This document shows, in pieces, positions 1 to 11,101 of a stretch of 64,000 nucleotides of DNA (position 1 is the stretch's first letter; each line of letters opens with the position of its first letter). This stretch comes from Tanypteryx hageni. Taxonomy: Eukaryota > Arthropoda > Insecta > Odonata > Petaluridae. Below the pieces are notes generated by a model. That model ran no database searches and was not told the origin of the DNA. It worked only from the letters and a program-made list of their open reading frames with translations. The position numbers and the translations under genes are program-made. The DNA is taken from contig CM054117.1 in the NCBI GenBank assembly GCA_028673005.1, positions 682,001 through 746,000 on the forward strand, written 5' to 3'.

Positions 1-290
1 TGAAAAGGCAAAATACTTTTATTAGCAAATACAAATGAGCGAATGATGTATTTTTTCTGATGGGTGGCTATCTCATTTTAAACATTGTCATGGAATACAA
101 AAGCTGATTGTCTCAGGTGAACTTCAATAAGCTTATAGTGAGACTGCACATGAATATTGTCAGTCTTTTGCATCTCTCATTGACGATTATGGTTTAACTA
201 GAGAAGAAATTTGTAACGCTGACGAAACCACATTTTTGAAAATCTCCTGTCAGTTTCAAGACCAGCCATGTCCATTAATTCCTGAAAGGC
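1..290 (+). pseudogene. Tigger/jerky-type transposase remnant
   Basis: Translating the frame that contains base 230 gives a recognisable stretch of a pogo-superfamily (Tigger/jerky) transposase. It runs from a second helix-turn-helix segment (DGWLSHFKHCHGIQKL), through a region rich in acidic and aliphatic residues, to the first catalytic motif CNADETTF. At least one in-frame stop lies near base 128, and homology fades after about 290. The piece is cut by the window edge. The DET motif is seen directly; the family assignment comes from the known order of HTH domain then [A/V]DE[T/S] in jerky-like proteins. It is a decayed fragment and not a host gene. Confidence 0.6.
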
Positions 291-339
291 CCACTAGTCA
301 CGCTGTATAAATCCAATCTTTCTATTGTTGTAGGAGACT

Positions 340-725
340 CAAAAAATGGCTTACTAAAGATAATGTGCTCTTCTATGAATGGGATGAAACTCAACATGGA
401 AAACGGTCCAATGAAGTAGCCTCAACTGTCCATGAATGTCTGTGCAAGTATGGTTTTTCCCTGAAACTACTAAGACTCTCTGGGTCATCTGTGATGGCTG
501 CAGAGGGCAGAACAAAAACACAACAATGATAGGGATGCGGTTTTGCATAATGCTCCACCATACATCAAAGAAGTCAAAATAATATTTCCAGTAGAAGTAC
601 ATTTTTCTCCTTCAGACAGGGTTCTTGCACAAATTGAAAAATGAATCAAGAAAAAAGATATGATCATAGATCCATCCGAATATACTACAATTTTTCTGAG
701 TTTGGTACAACGGTCCCTTTAGAAG
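340..725 (+). pseudogene. DUF7869-like coding remnant
   Basis: Three frames together carry pieces of one conserved domain in the right order: NVLFYEWDETQHGKRSNEVAS (362-424), WVICDGCRGQNKN (481-519), FPVEVHFSPSDRV and QIEK (589-645), then IIDPSEYTTIF. From memory this order (W.E…K..NEV.S, then DGC.GQNKN, then FPV.GHSF.P.DRV) matches the DUF7869 proteins that are multicopy in arthropod and other metazoan genomes. Frameshifts and stops show it is dead. It directly follows the Tigger remnant, so one of the two probably inserted into the other. Function is not known to me. Confidence 0.55.
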
Positions 726-1620
726 GCAGAGTCTTTAACTGAAAAAGAACTTTGGCAGATGTTCTGAAATTACCATGGCAGTGGCACTAAAATTTAGGGC
801 AGCAAAAAGATTTTATTTGGAAAAAATAAATAAAATAACAATAATATATTAGTGAAAGATGATATGAATTGCCGAATTGACAGCAGGAGTTCCAAAAGCA
901 TTAACAAAAAACATAAACTGACTTGACTACAGCCTGTGCCAGTAGGGATCCCAATAGTTCCCTTGATGTTAAAGGAATGTCAAAAATTTACTTGTAAAAT
1001 ACTATGGTCAAGACTGGGCCACTTTATGCTCACTGGCTTTCTATTGCAAAGTCATTAATGGAAATGAAGGCATGGTTTATAATAATAATAATGATAATGA
1101 ACAATTTGAGGAACAGTGTAATGAAGATCACATGATTTATAAAAATGAAGCAAATTTTATTTAGTCAATATTATTTCACTCTGTTTTTGCTCCAAAAAGC
1201 TACTTTTGGAGCATAGAAGTGTGTTTTGATTTTTATTGTGATTATTAGATACTGATGTTACCATGATAAGCTTTATGTTTTTTACCTATCTTACATTTTT
1301 GTCAATTTACAACAATCTCAAGAGGTTATTAACCCTTAAATTTTATTTAGTGTGGTCCAAAAGATGTTTATGTTACCACAAGAATTATTTTGTTCCCTTT
1401 TTTTATTTAAAGCAATTTTGAATTTCATAATTTATATTTTTTATTGTAATACAAAAAAGGTATTTGTATTACTTTCTTATATACATAGTAAATTGAGAAA
1501 GTAATGTAATCGTGGAAAAATTCGGCTTCAAGATTTTGATGGATATACATGTTTTATCCCGAGTCCATAAAAGTGGTTTTCGGCATGCTGTCTGTCTGTT
1601 CACTGTTCTAGGGCCCAAAC
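726..1620. other. AT-rich stretch, nothing recognised
   Basis: I see no gene, TIR pair or tandem array here. There are scattered A/T-rich runs only. Around 1540-1600 is a phrase (plain 'ccataaaagtggttttcggcatg') of the kind found in dispersed repeats, but I found no second copy in the window. Confidence 0.4.
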
Positions 1621-1624
1621 ACAT

Positions 1625-2150
1625 ACATTAAATCGAATGATATTTTGTATTTATGCAATGTATCATCTTTTGCAGACCCATTTTTCATAAAAATTATATT
1701 GCACAAAAATAAAGGGTAGTTTATTCTTGGCGATTTTTAGAAAAATGTCACAAATAATACTATGTAAGCCATATATCTCTTGAAATCAGTCTATGGTATT
1801 CAGTGGCATTACAATGTATGCTAAGCTACCTTACCTAAGCCCTAAGACATCACGCCTCCGCGATTCATTCAAACTCTTACTACAGCCTTATGGTTCAACT
1901 AAATCGAATGATATATAATATTTACGGATAATATCATTCATAAAAGACATTCTGAAGAGAGAAACAATATTGCACAACAATTAAGGGTACTTTATTCTTG
2001 GATATTTTGAAATAAAATTCGATTTACTCAAAAATGGTTATAAGGATTTTGATTAAAATCCATCAAATCGTACAGCCTGATGTCACAAATTATACTTACT
2101 TAGCCATGTCTCAAAAAATTACTAACCAGTGGCATTAAAATATACACTAA
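1625..2150 (+). repeat. Imperfect direct duplication, about 281-326 bp spacing
   Basis: Two diverged copies of the same text lie head to tail. The marker AATCGAATGATAT is at 1631 and 1912, 281 bp apart. ATTGCACAA followed by a 'gggTA(g/c)TTTATTCTTGG' phrase occurs in both, and GTGGCATTA followed by CTAAGCTAC or CTAAACTAC closes both at about 1806 and 2132. The spacing grows along the repeat because the second copy carries extra sequence around 2030-2080. No coding potential. Confidence 0.65.
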
Positions 2151-2940
2151 ACTACAGTTAACTTTGATTTATACGCATTTTTATTTTATAACGAATGCAA
2201 TCGACCAAACGTATATATGTATATGAGAAAGTTTGTGCAATGTATATTGCGCCATTTATTATTATGTTTTTAAGTTCAATGTACCTTTTAAAATAACATT
2301 TGTTTTAAAAGAGTAATTAATAAATGCTATTTTTTTCAATATTCCATTTCAACACCAGACATCTTCAATTTCGGATTCAAAACCAGCCAAGCCCAAACAA
2401 AAAATTTCAGATTACACCCACAGTTCAAATCTTTTGGGAATCTAATTTACACCTCTGAGCCTACATGTGATAAGCCTTTAATCTCACCCATTCCAAAAAT
2501 GTTACTGCTTGCCAAAGAGAAATTAAACGTTTTTTCTTCTTCCTGAAAAATTTTATACTTTGGACTTGTCTGGTTTTGAAACTAGATGATTCTGTTATCA
2601 AGTTGTAAAATTTTCTGTAGATGTTGCTAGATAAATAATTAATCATGGCTGGAAATGATACATGACATGGCTCTTCATACTTTTTTCTTGAAAAATCTTC
2701 TAATAAACCCCAGTGTGCCTTATATGCTGAAAAATACAGTATTTATTTAACTTTAAATGATGCAAGTAGGCTAAAGCCAGCTGGCGATGACTGCTACAAT
2801 ATTGAACCCAGACATATCTTTGACTTATACATTAATTAAAATTTAAGAGACACATATTTAACTATATATGCATACAATAATAATTACTTTATCAATAAAC
2901 AAACACAAATATATATTTTAGATCTTATTCAATTCAATTA
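2151..2940. other. AT-rich stretch with a short MITE-end fragment
   Basis: No gene is seen. Bases about 2705-2745 carry a GTGTGCCTTATATGC…ATACAGTA phrase that also occurs at about 27155-27195. This is probably the end of a small TIR element of the kind that begins TACTGTATT. Confidence 0.35.
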
Positions 2941-3794
2941 CAGCAGACTTATGACTTAATTGGTTCCTGTACAACAGTCGTAAGTCAAGATGTCGTAAGT
3001 CGAACCCTTATTTCCCATAGGCGCAATGTTATAAATTGGGGTTTCATTCCTGGAATCACATTTCACATCACAAAATACCAAAATTGACCACTAAATTTGA
3101 AGAAAACTGACAAAAAATTAAAGAGCTTTGCAAAAGAGATGCATTCACTTCAAGCGTAAGCTGCAGACTGAGTTACTAATGTAACTAATGTATGTTCCCA
3201 GCTGATTCACCTCTTGCCTACGTGCAATGGGTATCTAAGAGATAGTGCAATGAATAGCTGGATAGCAAGGAAGAGAAACCTGGTGCCGACATTAGCCTAC
3301 TCTTAACGAAGAACACCAAGGGGGCCAATGGCTTAACATCCCTTCTGAAGGACGGAACAGCTGAATTTGTGCGGTCTCGAGACTGAGTCAGCTCATATCG
3401 CACATTTGCTATATCGGCGCTATGAGACCACATGACGTTCCACTCACTTGTTCCTTTGGCGGAGAGGGTAAGGCAATGATGGAACAGCCATCCGAACTGC
3501 ACAGAGCAGCTATATGAAGAGAAATCACCTACCTGGCGATCATCGCCGATATAGCATCCGCAACGTCTGATACATAATATATGGCTCACGTTCGGTGTGA
3601 GCCTACATTGGGAAATCTATTGTGGTGATTCAAAGACACATCACGTAGAAAGCTTGCTCGCATGGCTTAGCTTTTGATGTGAGTTGGCCTTTAGGGACTC
3701 ATATATACAAGTTTGGACATGTGTGGATCTTATTTACTTTAAGAGAGGACATATGAATGGGGGGGTTGTAAGTCAAGCAGTCGTAAGTCTGCTG
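2941..3794. mobile_element. 854-bp Tigger/pogo-type MITE with TA duplication
   Basis: The left end reads CAGCAGACTTATGACTTAAT and the right end is its inverted match (reverse complement CAGCAGACTTACGACTGC). Both are flanked by TA, at 2939-2940 and 3795-3796. The motif 'gTCGTAAGTC' is repeated just inside each end. No transposase is present. TIRs of this style with a TA target duplication belong to the Tc1/mariner-pogo superfamily. Confidence 0.8.
3255..3372 (+). repeat. Dispersed module shared with 55705-55815
   Basis: Inside the MITE at 2941-3794 is a stretch whose landmarks GGTGCCGACAT, GCCTACTCTT, AAGAGCACCAAGGGGGCCA-like and AACATCCCTTCTGAAGGA recur in the same order and orientation at 55705-55815. 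It looks like part of a SINE or other short interspersed element. Function unknown. Confidence 0.6.
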
Positions 3795-4173
3795 TATTAC
3801 TTATTTTTATGGAGTTAAGAGTTGACTAGGTTCAAGATGGACCTTCATGGCTATTGTAGCATTTAAGGGGCTCACAAGGTTTCCACCCCATCAAGTATTC
3901 CTTTACTTCCTCCAACTCCATCGTCATCTGTTACAATTTATAATATCCTCTATTATCAAACTAACTTTATGCTTAAATCTTTTAAGCTTTTTCCATAAGG
4001 GTTTGAAGAGCTCTTCAGATAACATGTTCCAATCCCAGATTCCAATATTAAAAAAAGAATACCATATTTACTCATGTATAGACCGCGGATCTTTAGGTAA
4101 AAACCTATTTATTTCCTGAGTAGATATCTGTATATACAATTGTATATATACGTTTCATGAATAATTAACCTCG

Positions 4174-5286
4174 AAAACGTATCATTCTATATAGACGTTC
4201 CTTACAGAGGAGGAGGATAAATTTTATAGTGCCTAAAAATGCCTATTTTCACATTAATGTCTAAAAATGCCTATTTCGACCTTAATGCTTATTTTTGCCA
4301 TTTTCATGCAAAAAAGCCTAAAAAGGGATAATTTTGTAGAAAAATCGACAATAAAAGAAGATTTTGGAACTTGTCTAATTTTTTAAACTGACTGTACAAT
4401 GTTCAGTTGAGGGTTGGGAAAATGTTCACACCACGGTCATGATAAGGTAGCGAACAGCAGCTCAGACCTCGAAAATAACAAAAATGTTAATTTTTAGGGG
4501 TTGTTTTAACCCCATTTGTACTTTAAAGTTTAATAATTTTTATCTTAGAAACTATATGCTGTAGGTTCGAGTTTTTTAAAATCATTTTGTAGAAAATTAT
4601 GCATAAAAAAAAATTAAATTTTGAAAAAGTTAAAAATGTCGACCACTAATAATTTGCAATTGTTTAAACATATTTTTGAGGTTTATGTATTACTGAATGT
4701 GCTACGGAGCTGAATTTTTTTTAGATGTAGTGTTTGTAAAAAAACGAAATAGGGATTATAGAAATTTTGATATTTTAATTTGTTTGGCAGTTAAAAATTC
4801 CTAAAGTTTAAACTAATAAGTATATGTTTAGATGCTACGGGGTGAGTTAGAAAGCTGAAAGTTATAAGTTATTTAGAGTTTAATCTATAAAAACGAATAA
4901 ACATTTCAATATATCCATGAAATTTTATTGCGGCCGTTAAAAGTTATTTAAATTTTAACAATTAGATAAATGTTATTTCACTTCTAGAAGTGCTACAACT
5001 TTAAAATTTGGCAAAAATGTGTAGCATTATAACCCCATAATGGAGAAAGTATAAAATTCATAAAATTGCGAAGTTTGGGGATTGTATTAATCTATTATTT
5101 TTACACAAGGGAAAAACGAAAATCGCTGCGGAGGTGAAATCTTTAGAAATAAAAAATATTTGTAATGAGAAATGAATGTTTTTTTATGTTGAGATGATAT
5201 GCTTGCAGAATGTAAGCACCAACTACTAGTATGTTATATCCTCCTCCTCCTCTATAAGAAACGTCTATATATAATGATACATTTTA
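4174..5286. mobile_element. About 1.1-kb non-autonomous element with 45-bp TIRs
   Basis: The left arm (GTATCATTCTATATAGACG … AGAGGAGGAGGAT, from 4179) and the right arm ending at 5280 are inverted matches over about 40-45 bp with few differences. No transposase is seen. The interior has short repeats of ATGCCTA (4230-4330). The interior from about 4490 to 4800 recurs at 63680-64000 at the far end of the window. The target duplication is not clear to me, so the superfamily is unassigned. Confidence 0.7.
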
Positions 5287-5623
5287 CTTTTTATTGAATT
5301 CCCTTAATATATATCAAAAGATAGCTTTTTTTAATAGCTTTCAAACAAGAGCAAATTTAATTTTCTAGCACAATTATGAAGAAGGATATAATTGATTTTA
5401 TTTTCCTTTATGCAGGAATTTTTGGTGTTTTTCCATAATTTTGAACATCTGCGGGAGGGGGGGCACCAAGGGACTGCTGAGACATGTGGGACACTTGGGA
5501 TAGAGAGTCGTGCGTGAGATCTGATGGGGGAATAAAGGTAATCTTACACCCAAGAGTATGTTTAATTTATTGTTCCCTGATTCCTCCCTGACGGCCCCGA
5601 AATCCATGTAGGAACTAACAAAT

Positions 5624-5642
5624 TGGTGTCAGAAGTGGGATT
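5624..5642 (+). other. Primer binding site, tRNA-Leu type
   Basis: TGGTGTCAGAAGTGGGATT lies a few bases after the LTR-like end …CTAACA. From memory it is the complement of the CCA-bearing 3' end of a tRNA-Leu, a usual primer class for gypsy elements. Its position between LTR and gag supports the reading. Confidence 0.65.
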
Positions 5643-5719
5643 GACACGAATCAATTGATGCATTTATTCGTGTTTCGGGGAGGATAGCATATCAACGATA
5701 AAAGTCGTCGCATAGAGTC

Positions 5720-6530
5720 ATGGCCGGGAGAGTGAGTATCGGGGGCCGCGAAAGGGAGCTTCAACAGGTCATCGAAGAGTTCGATGAAAAGATACGCAGA
5801 CTCGCCGAGGAGAACGAGAGGTTATGGGAACAAGACACAAATCGTTCGCTTCCATCGGTACAGTATGGGAACTACGGGCTGATAAGTAAGATCGGGAGCT
5901 TTGAAGGGAAGCCAGAAGAGAATGTCCGAAGCTTCTGCAAAAGGGTTTCACAGATAGTGGCGCTCAGCGGGTGGACAGAAGAAGAGTTAGGCTTTGTCTT
6001 GGGGGTGAAGCGGTGGAATTTGTGCAGAGCAAGGTGGAATGCCGGGAGGCCGCCACGTACGAGGAGCTTAAGGAACACCTAATAGAGAGAGACCACACCA
6101 AGAGGAGCGCCCGCTTCTTCCGGGAACTCCTCACCACCCTTCGCAAGGGAGCGACCGAGGAGGTGGAGGATTTTACCGACCGGGTAAGGAGAGCCAACGC
6201 CAATACCCACGATGAGACGGGAAACCCGGAGTACGCCACCGCCGTGAAGTACGAGGCCGACCAACGGGTCTTAAAGGCATTTTTAAATGGTCTACCCGGC
6301 GAATTGGGACGCCTCTGCTGCCTAACGACGCCGGAGACCTTCGAATCTAAGAGGTGGAGAGACGACCGAGGGCAAACTCCCCCGCACGCCGTATATTCCG
6401 AACAGCAGTGGAACAGAAGTTTTAATTGTGGACGACTGGGCCATGCAGCGTCAATCCCGAGAGGGGATTCGTTGTTATGAGTGCGGCCAGCGCGGCCATA
6501 TTGCGTGGGAGTGCTATAGGCGTGCTGTGT
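5720..6530 (+). pseudogene. gypsy Gag, frameshifted
   Basis: The start at 5720 (MAGRVSIGGRERELQQ…) gives a charged coiled-coil-like N-terminus, then a capsid-like region (FEGKPEENVRSFCKRV, typical of retrotransposon gag). The frame is lost near 5985 and continues in the 5971-6480 frame (EAATYEELKEHLIERD…FTDRVRRAN…FLNGLPGEL). Two zinc-knuckle segments follow: a degenerate FNCGRLGHAAS at about 6421 and a good CYECGQRGHIAWEC at about 6469, in a different frame from the first. Gag forms the virus-like particle and binds the element RNA. At least two frameshifts make this copy inactive. Confidence 0.8.
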
Positions 6531-6645
6531 CAGGAAGAGGGAAGCTTTTAAATGCCCCAGGGCCCGGCGAACCAGGTTCATGTGAGAGTGGTGCTTCCTA
6601 GGGTCGAACCTACAAGCGTAGAGGATTTAGTGGCGGAAGTAACTG

Positions 6646-7230
6646 TTGGGGGGGCGGAAATGCAGTTGGCTTGTAGATACTGGTGCAAGTTGTTCCCTGA
6701 TAGTGAAGGATGTGTGGGAGATGGGGAGGTTGAGGAGATCGCCATATAGAATAAAGGGTATTACGGGAGGGATAGTATGGAATTACGGGGAGATGACAGT
6801 GCCATTCAGTATGCAAGGGACAAGTTATGAAGTGTGCATGCAGGTGGTAGACTCCTTTGGGGGTTACGAGGGGATACTTGGTCTTGATTTCCACAGCAAG
6901 TATGGGGACGTAATTGACGTGCATGCAAGAATCCTACGCATGGGTTATAAGACGGTGGTTCTTCGAGGGGGCAAGCGAGACGTGCAGGAAATTAAGACGG
7001 ACCAGGCAGTGCAAGGAATAAGGGTAAAGGACTGTGAGGTCCTCGTTAGATTATTGGTAGCTGAAGTTATTCCGCCGTGCAGTGAGAAGATTATTCGCGT
7101 TAGTGTCCCTAAAGAGGAAATAATCGAGGGTAAACTGTATATTACTGAGCCAGAGAAATTAGAAATGGATTATTGCTGCGTAGTGAGAGGGCTTTGCAAA
7201 GTATCTAAAAATAATGATATTGTGCTATAG
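6646..7230 (+). pseudogene. gypsy aspartic protease segment
   Basis: This 194-aa open frame contains the retropepsin-type active site LVDTGASCSLI at about residues 9-19, then hydrophobic strands and a GILGLDFHSKYG motif. It would cleave the Gag-Pol polyprotein. The N-terminal methionine at 6646 is an accident of the frame, because in a working element this would be fused to Gag or Pol. It is followed by a short linker and then the RT frame at 7427, and the breaks between frames show decay. Confidence 0.8.
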
Positions 7231-7426
7231 GTCGCTAATTTTGGTGAGGAGGAATTAATTTTGAGAAAGGGTACGCGCTTGGCAACGATGAGTGAAATCA
7301 AGGAAGTAGAGACGAAAGGGGAGGTACAGAGACAAATAAGTCATATTCGGGCGGTCGAGAGAAATCAGAGAAAAATAGACTTTACGGAAAAATTGCAACA
7401 CTTGGAAAAATCGGAATGCGAAAAAA

Positions 7427-8581
7427 ATGTTACCCCTTCTGGAGGAGTTAGAGGACTTATTTGCTGAAAAGGACATGCCACCGGCAACTGACGTGACATC
7501 ACATCGAATCCCAACGGGAAAAATGGCGCCCATCTACCGCAAACCCTACCAAATTCCATATCATAAAAAACCTTTGGTAGAGAGATTTATTGATGAACAG
7601 CTGCACGCTGGAATTATTGTGCCATCCGAGAGTCCTTGGGCCGCTCCTATCGTAATAGTGCCAAAAAAATCTCTAGACGGTACTCCCAATTACCGCTTTT
7701 GTGTTGATTTTAGGGCCCTCAATGCTACTACAGTTCCAGATGTTTATCCAATACCTAACATCAATGAAACGTTAGACTATTTGGGGGAAAGCCGATACTT
7801 CTCGACTTTGGACTTGACGTGTGGCTATCTCCAAATCAAAATACACCCACATTCCCAAGCTAAGACAGGGTTCAATGTTGACAGCGGGCATTATGAATAT
7901 ACGCGCATGCCATATGGGTTGAAGAATGCACCCGCTACATTTCAAAGGAAGATGGATGCGGTGTTGAGGGGACTAAAGCCTGCACAGTGCTTAGTATATT
8001 TAGATGATGTGATTGTCTTTGGGTCAACAATTGAGCAACACATAGAATGACTTTGGCAGGTATTGAACCGACTGCAAGAGGCAAAACTTTTGCTTAAATA
8101 CGAGAAGTGCCATTTTGCTCTGGGCGAGGTTCCATACTTGGCGCATGTTGTAGGCCGAGTGGGTGTCCGCCCGGATTCGGATAAAATTTCCGCTGTAGAG
8201 GACTTTCCGACACCAACGTGTACGAAAGAGTTACAATCCTTTCTTGGCCTTGCAAATTACTACCGGAGGTTTGTGAATGACAACGCCGTTATAGCACGGC
8301 CCTTGACACGGTTGCTGAAAAAGGGAACATCATTTACTTGGACCCCTGAGTGTGACGAAGCCATGAGCAAATTAAAAGGTGCACTAACTTCCAGCCCCGT
8401 CCTCCGCTACCCCGACTTCACGAGGCCCTTTATCGTTTCCACTGACGCGAGAGACTTCGCTATAGGAGGGGTGCTATCGCAAGATATAGACGGAGAGGAA
8501 TGGCCGATCGCTTACGTATCTCAACAACTCCATGCGGCCGAGATCAAAAATATTTTATGGATTTTTTACCATGCACTATGA
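7427..8581 (+). pseudogene. gypsy reverse transcriptase / RNase H start
   Basis: RT motifs appear in order: KKSLDGTPNYRFCVDFRALN, the motif A region (STLDLTCGYLQI), MPYGLKNAPATFQR, and the catalytic YLDDVIVFG at about residues 190-198. A TGA stop at 8048-8050 interrupts the frame; the same frame resumes at once (LWQVLNRLQEAKLLLKYEKCHF), so this is a single nonsense change. It then runs through the connection region (FLGLANYYRRFV) into RNase H (STDARDFAIGGVLSQ). The protein stops at 8581 after the first RNase H acidic motif, and the rest of RNase H and the integrase are absent. Confidence 0.88.
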
Positions 8582-8799
8582 ATATAAATATTAGTTAAAA
8601 CGTATACAGAGATCATTGAAAGAAGATCTGATCTGACAGTAAATTCTAGCATTTCTGCCGAGTGGTGAACAAGAGAAGATGTGAAAAATTCCGAGAAAAA
8701 AATGTAGTGAAGAAATAAATTAAAAAGTGATTGTGGATACTGAGTAAAACTTCACAGCGAAAAAGGAAAACAAGAATAATAAAAAAGCGAGGAAAAAAA

Positions 8800-8890
8800 A
8801 GCAACCAAAACTGGGAGCGAACTCTGGACCTTGGAATTCTTAGCCCAGTTCCCTAGCACTAGGCTACAGATAATCATGAAGAGCCCTGCT
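8800..8890 (-). repeat. tRNA-derived SINE-like fragment
   Basis: Read on the minus strand, this contains a box-A-like segment (TAGCCTAGTGCTAGG) and, about 30 bases later, a box-B-like AGAGTTCGCTCCC, the spacing of an internal RNA polymerase III promoter in a tRNA-derived SINE. It does not fold into an obvious intact tRNA and lies directly after the broken end of the gypsy element. The exact limits are not clear. Confidence 0.45.
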
Positions 8891-9649
8891 GTCATAAGAG
8901 ACTATCGTGCGTGTCGCAAAATTACAAACTCTAAATGCAATTTGCAGAAAAACTACTGATCATATACCCCCAAAAGGGGGGTTGGATCCTGGCGTCTAGC
9001 ATTACGTACCTACCAAGTTTCAGCAAAATCCGTGACCCCATGTATGGGTACTCCCTTTGTAATATCATTAGTTATATGAAACTGAAACTTTGTATTTTTC
9101 ATATCCCCACTGGATACTTTGTGTGTACTTAATTTCATAAAAATAAAAAACGGTCAGGTTGAAAATGATACTTGACTGTGATGATCTGACACAGAATGAC
9201 TCATTAGAATAGAGTGAGCGTGATGGTGAAAAAATAGGAAACAAAAACTTCACCTGTCCTCGCATCAATCAGTCAAGTACATGTCTTAGTGGCACAATAA
9301 ATTTGATGTTGCATAATTAGAACAAATAAATTCTTTAAGTTATATAGAAGAGACCTTTACTTTCTCAACTAAAAAACCATTTGAAAATTGATCAAAAACT
9401 CTTCTCACAAGAATAGATTAAAACAAGCGTGGCATGGGTCGGTACCCTCCACTGAGTTTGGCGGCATGTGAAGAAATCGAGGTCCATACGGTACACCAAG
9501 GTTGGTGCTGAAGGATTAATGTGAAATATGAGTGTTTTTATATTTTTCAAAAATTAACTTAATTAACTAACTGGGAAAAGTTGGGTGAAATTCTATGAGA
9601 AAATTTTTAATTAAAATTTGGTGAATAGATGCGATGCGAAGCGGCATTA
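8891..9649. other. No gene recognised
   Basis: This is AT-rich DNA between the gypsy/SINE debris and the left arm of the MULE. There is a short palindromic C/G run (CCCCCAAAAGGGGGG at about 8967) but no TIR pair, exon-like frame or tandem array that I can support. Confidence 0.4.
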
Positions 9650-9652
9650 CCT

Positions 9653-9925
9653 CACTTGCCCTAATCCATATGCCCTATTTCCTACTTGCCCTAATATTTG
9701 GTGCCCTAATGGCACTTGCCCTATTCCCAATTGCCCTAATTCATATGCCCTAATCTCATATGACCTAATGGCCACTTGCTCTAATGGCCACTTGCCGTAA
9801 TCCCACATGCCCCAATGATAGTCATTTACAGCCCAATTGCCCTAAAGTTCATTTGCCCTAACCGTAGGTACATACATACATACCTGCAATCCCTTTTGCT
9901 CTAATGACCCCTTGCCCTAATCATG
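9653..9925 (+). repeat. Left subterminal array of CANNTGCCCTAAT units
   Basis: About fifteen copies of a TGCCCTAAT-type core are spaced roughly 14-16 bp apart. Most cores are preceded so that a CANNTG hexamer forms (CACTTG, CATATG, CAATTG, CACATG, CATTTG). Substitutions within the core (TGACCTAAT, TGCTCTAAT, TGCCGTAAT) mark older or diverged units. Arrays like this next to transposon ends often serve as transposase binding sites; that role is inferred here. Confidence 0.75.
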
Positions 9926-10765
9926 CATACTCGAAAAATCTATGCCCGAAATATTTTTCTTCCTAATGAGTTAATGACCATTTTCCCCAACTGTGAAAGC
10001 CCTGGTTAACAGATGTCCACATAAACATATGCCCGAATAAGGATAAATTTTGCATATAAAAATAAAAATGAAAAATGTGCTCATTCCTGTATGCGAATAC
10101 AAAGGAGATCCATCAGAAATTGCTGTGTAATATTTAGTTTTATGCATTTTTACCTTAAGTCTTTTGTGACATACAGGCGGACCTCAACTTACGAACATTC
10201 AAGTTATGAACAATTCACACTTACGAACATTCCATGTACTAAGGAATTTTGACTTGCTACTCAGCTAATGAACACAACTCTCGCAGATACAAACATCTGG
10301 ACCACCGTAGGATCTCTTTGTTCTTTTTATCTTCAAGTGGACGCAAACAACCCCGTATATGAGAATTCTAATCTCTGCTCTGCGTCTTGATTCTATCACT
10401 CATGACATAAGCATATACAGATGCATTTAATTAACTTTCTGACTGTTGGGGATCCGTGTTTAAGCTTAGGACTTTCTTTGGTCGATCATAGACAGTCGGC
10501 GAAACATTTACTTGTAAGGCAACAAATGGCAGTGAGTTCTTGTTCTTTAGTGAAACAATTTTTACAGTTAAATCTAACTGTACTGTATAACAAAGGATAT
10601 TAACACATACCCAGTCAAGTAGCTAAGAAAAGGGACTGGAAAACCTTTCAACATCACACTTTCCAGAATGTCGAATAATCACAATCCTCTGCTAAGAACA
10701 TTTCCTTGACAACATGAGAAAACCATGGAGCTCTATTATTTATCAAAACACATTGTTGGATATTA

Positions 10766-11101
10766 CAGGTCCACAATCCCTTATCCAAAAAACTCTGAAA
10801 ACCGAAAGTTTTTTTCGTGGAGCGTTACTCGTGTGCACGGCATGACCCAAGCAAGTGAGAGGCGTCAGTTGGATAGATAAGATACTTAAACTGTATTCTA
10901 TTATAGATGGGCCACTGTAATACAATGTTACAACAGCCCAGACAATACTATATACATATTACGGGGTGCTGCCACAGACCCCGCTAGGGTGTTACCGTAA
11001 TATATGATACATGTACCGTACTACTGTTCTGAAATCCGAAAAATTCCGAATTCCGAAACACATCTGACCCCAAGGGTTTCAGATAAGGGATTGCAGACCT
11101 G
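10766..11101. mobile_element. 336-bp pogo/Tigger MITE nested in the Tigger
   Basis: The left end CAGGTCCACAATCCCTTATC matches the inverted right end (reverse complement CAGGTCTGCAATCCCTTATC), with TA at 10764-10765 and 11102-11103. A phrase like ATTCCGAATTCCGAAA lies inside. There is no coding sequence. It interrupts the 5' part of the Tigger, upstream of the transposase start. Confidence 0.9.

Larger units (their letters stand above)
5400..8581 (+). mobile_element. Ty3/gypsy LTR retrotransposon, 3'-truncated
   Basis: Order along the plus strand: end of a probable 5' LTR (to about 5618), primer binding site (5624), Gag with CCHC knuckles, aspartic protease, reverse transcriptase and the start of RNase H, ending abruptly at 8581. 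There is no integrase, polypurine tract or 3' LTR. The coding region is richer in G+C than the AT-rich flanks. The LTR start could not be fixed because there is no second LTR to align. Confidence 0.85.

Noticed and set aside
3218..3589. 123-aa minus-strand ORF
   Set aside because: It lies within a TA-flanked MITE and overlaps a dispersed module. No homology recognised.
5964..6581. 205-aa minus-strand ORF
   Set aside because: Antisense to the gypsy gag region, with no recognisable domain. A by-product of the G+C-rich coding strand.
9653..9925. Interstitial telomere array because of CCCTAA motifs
   Set aside because: The unit is a degenerate 14-16-bp CANNTGCCCTAAT and not a tandem hexamer or pentamer, and an inverted, same-order partner exists at 19690-19810. 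Transposon ends explain it better.
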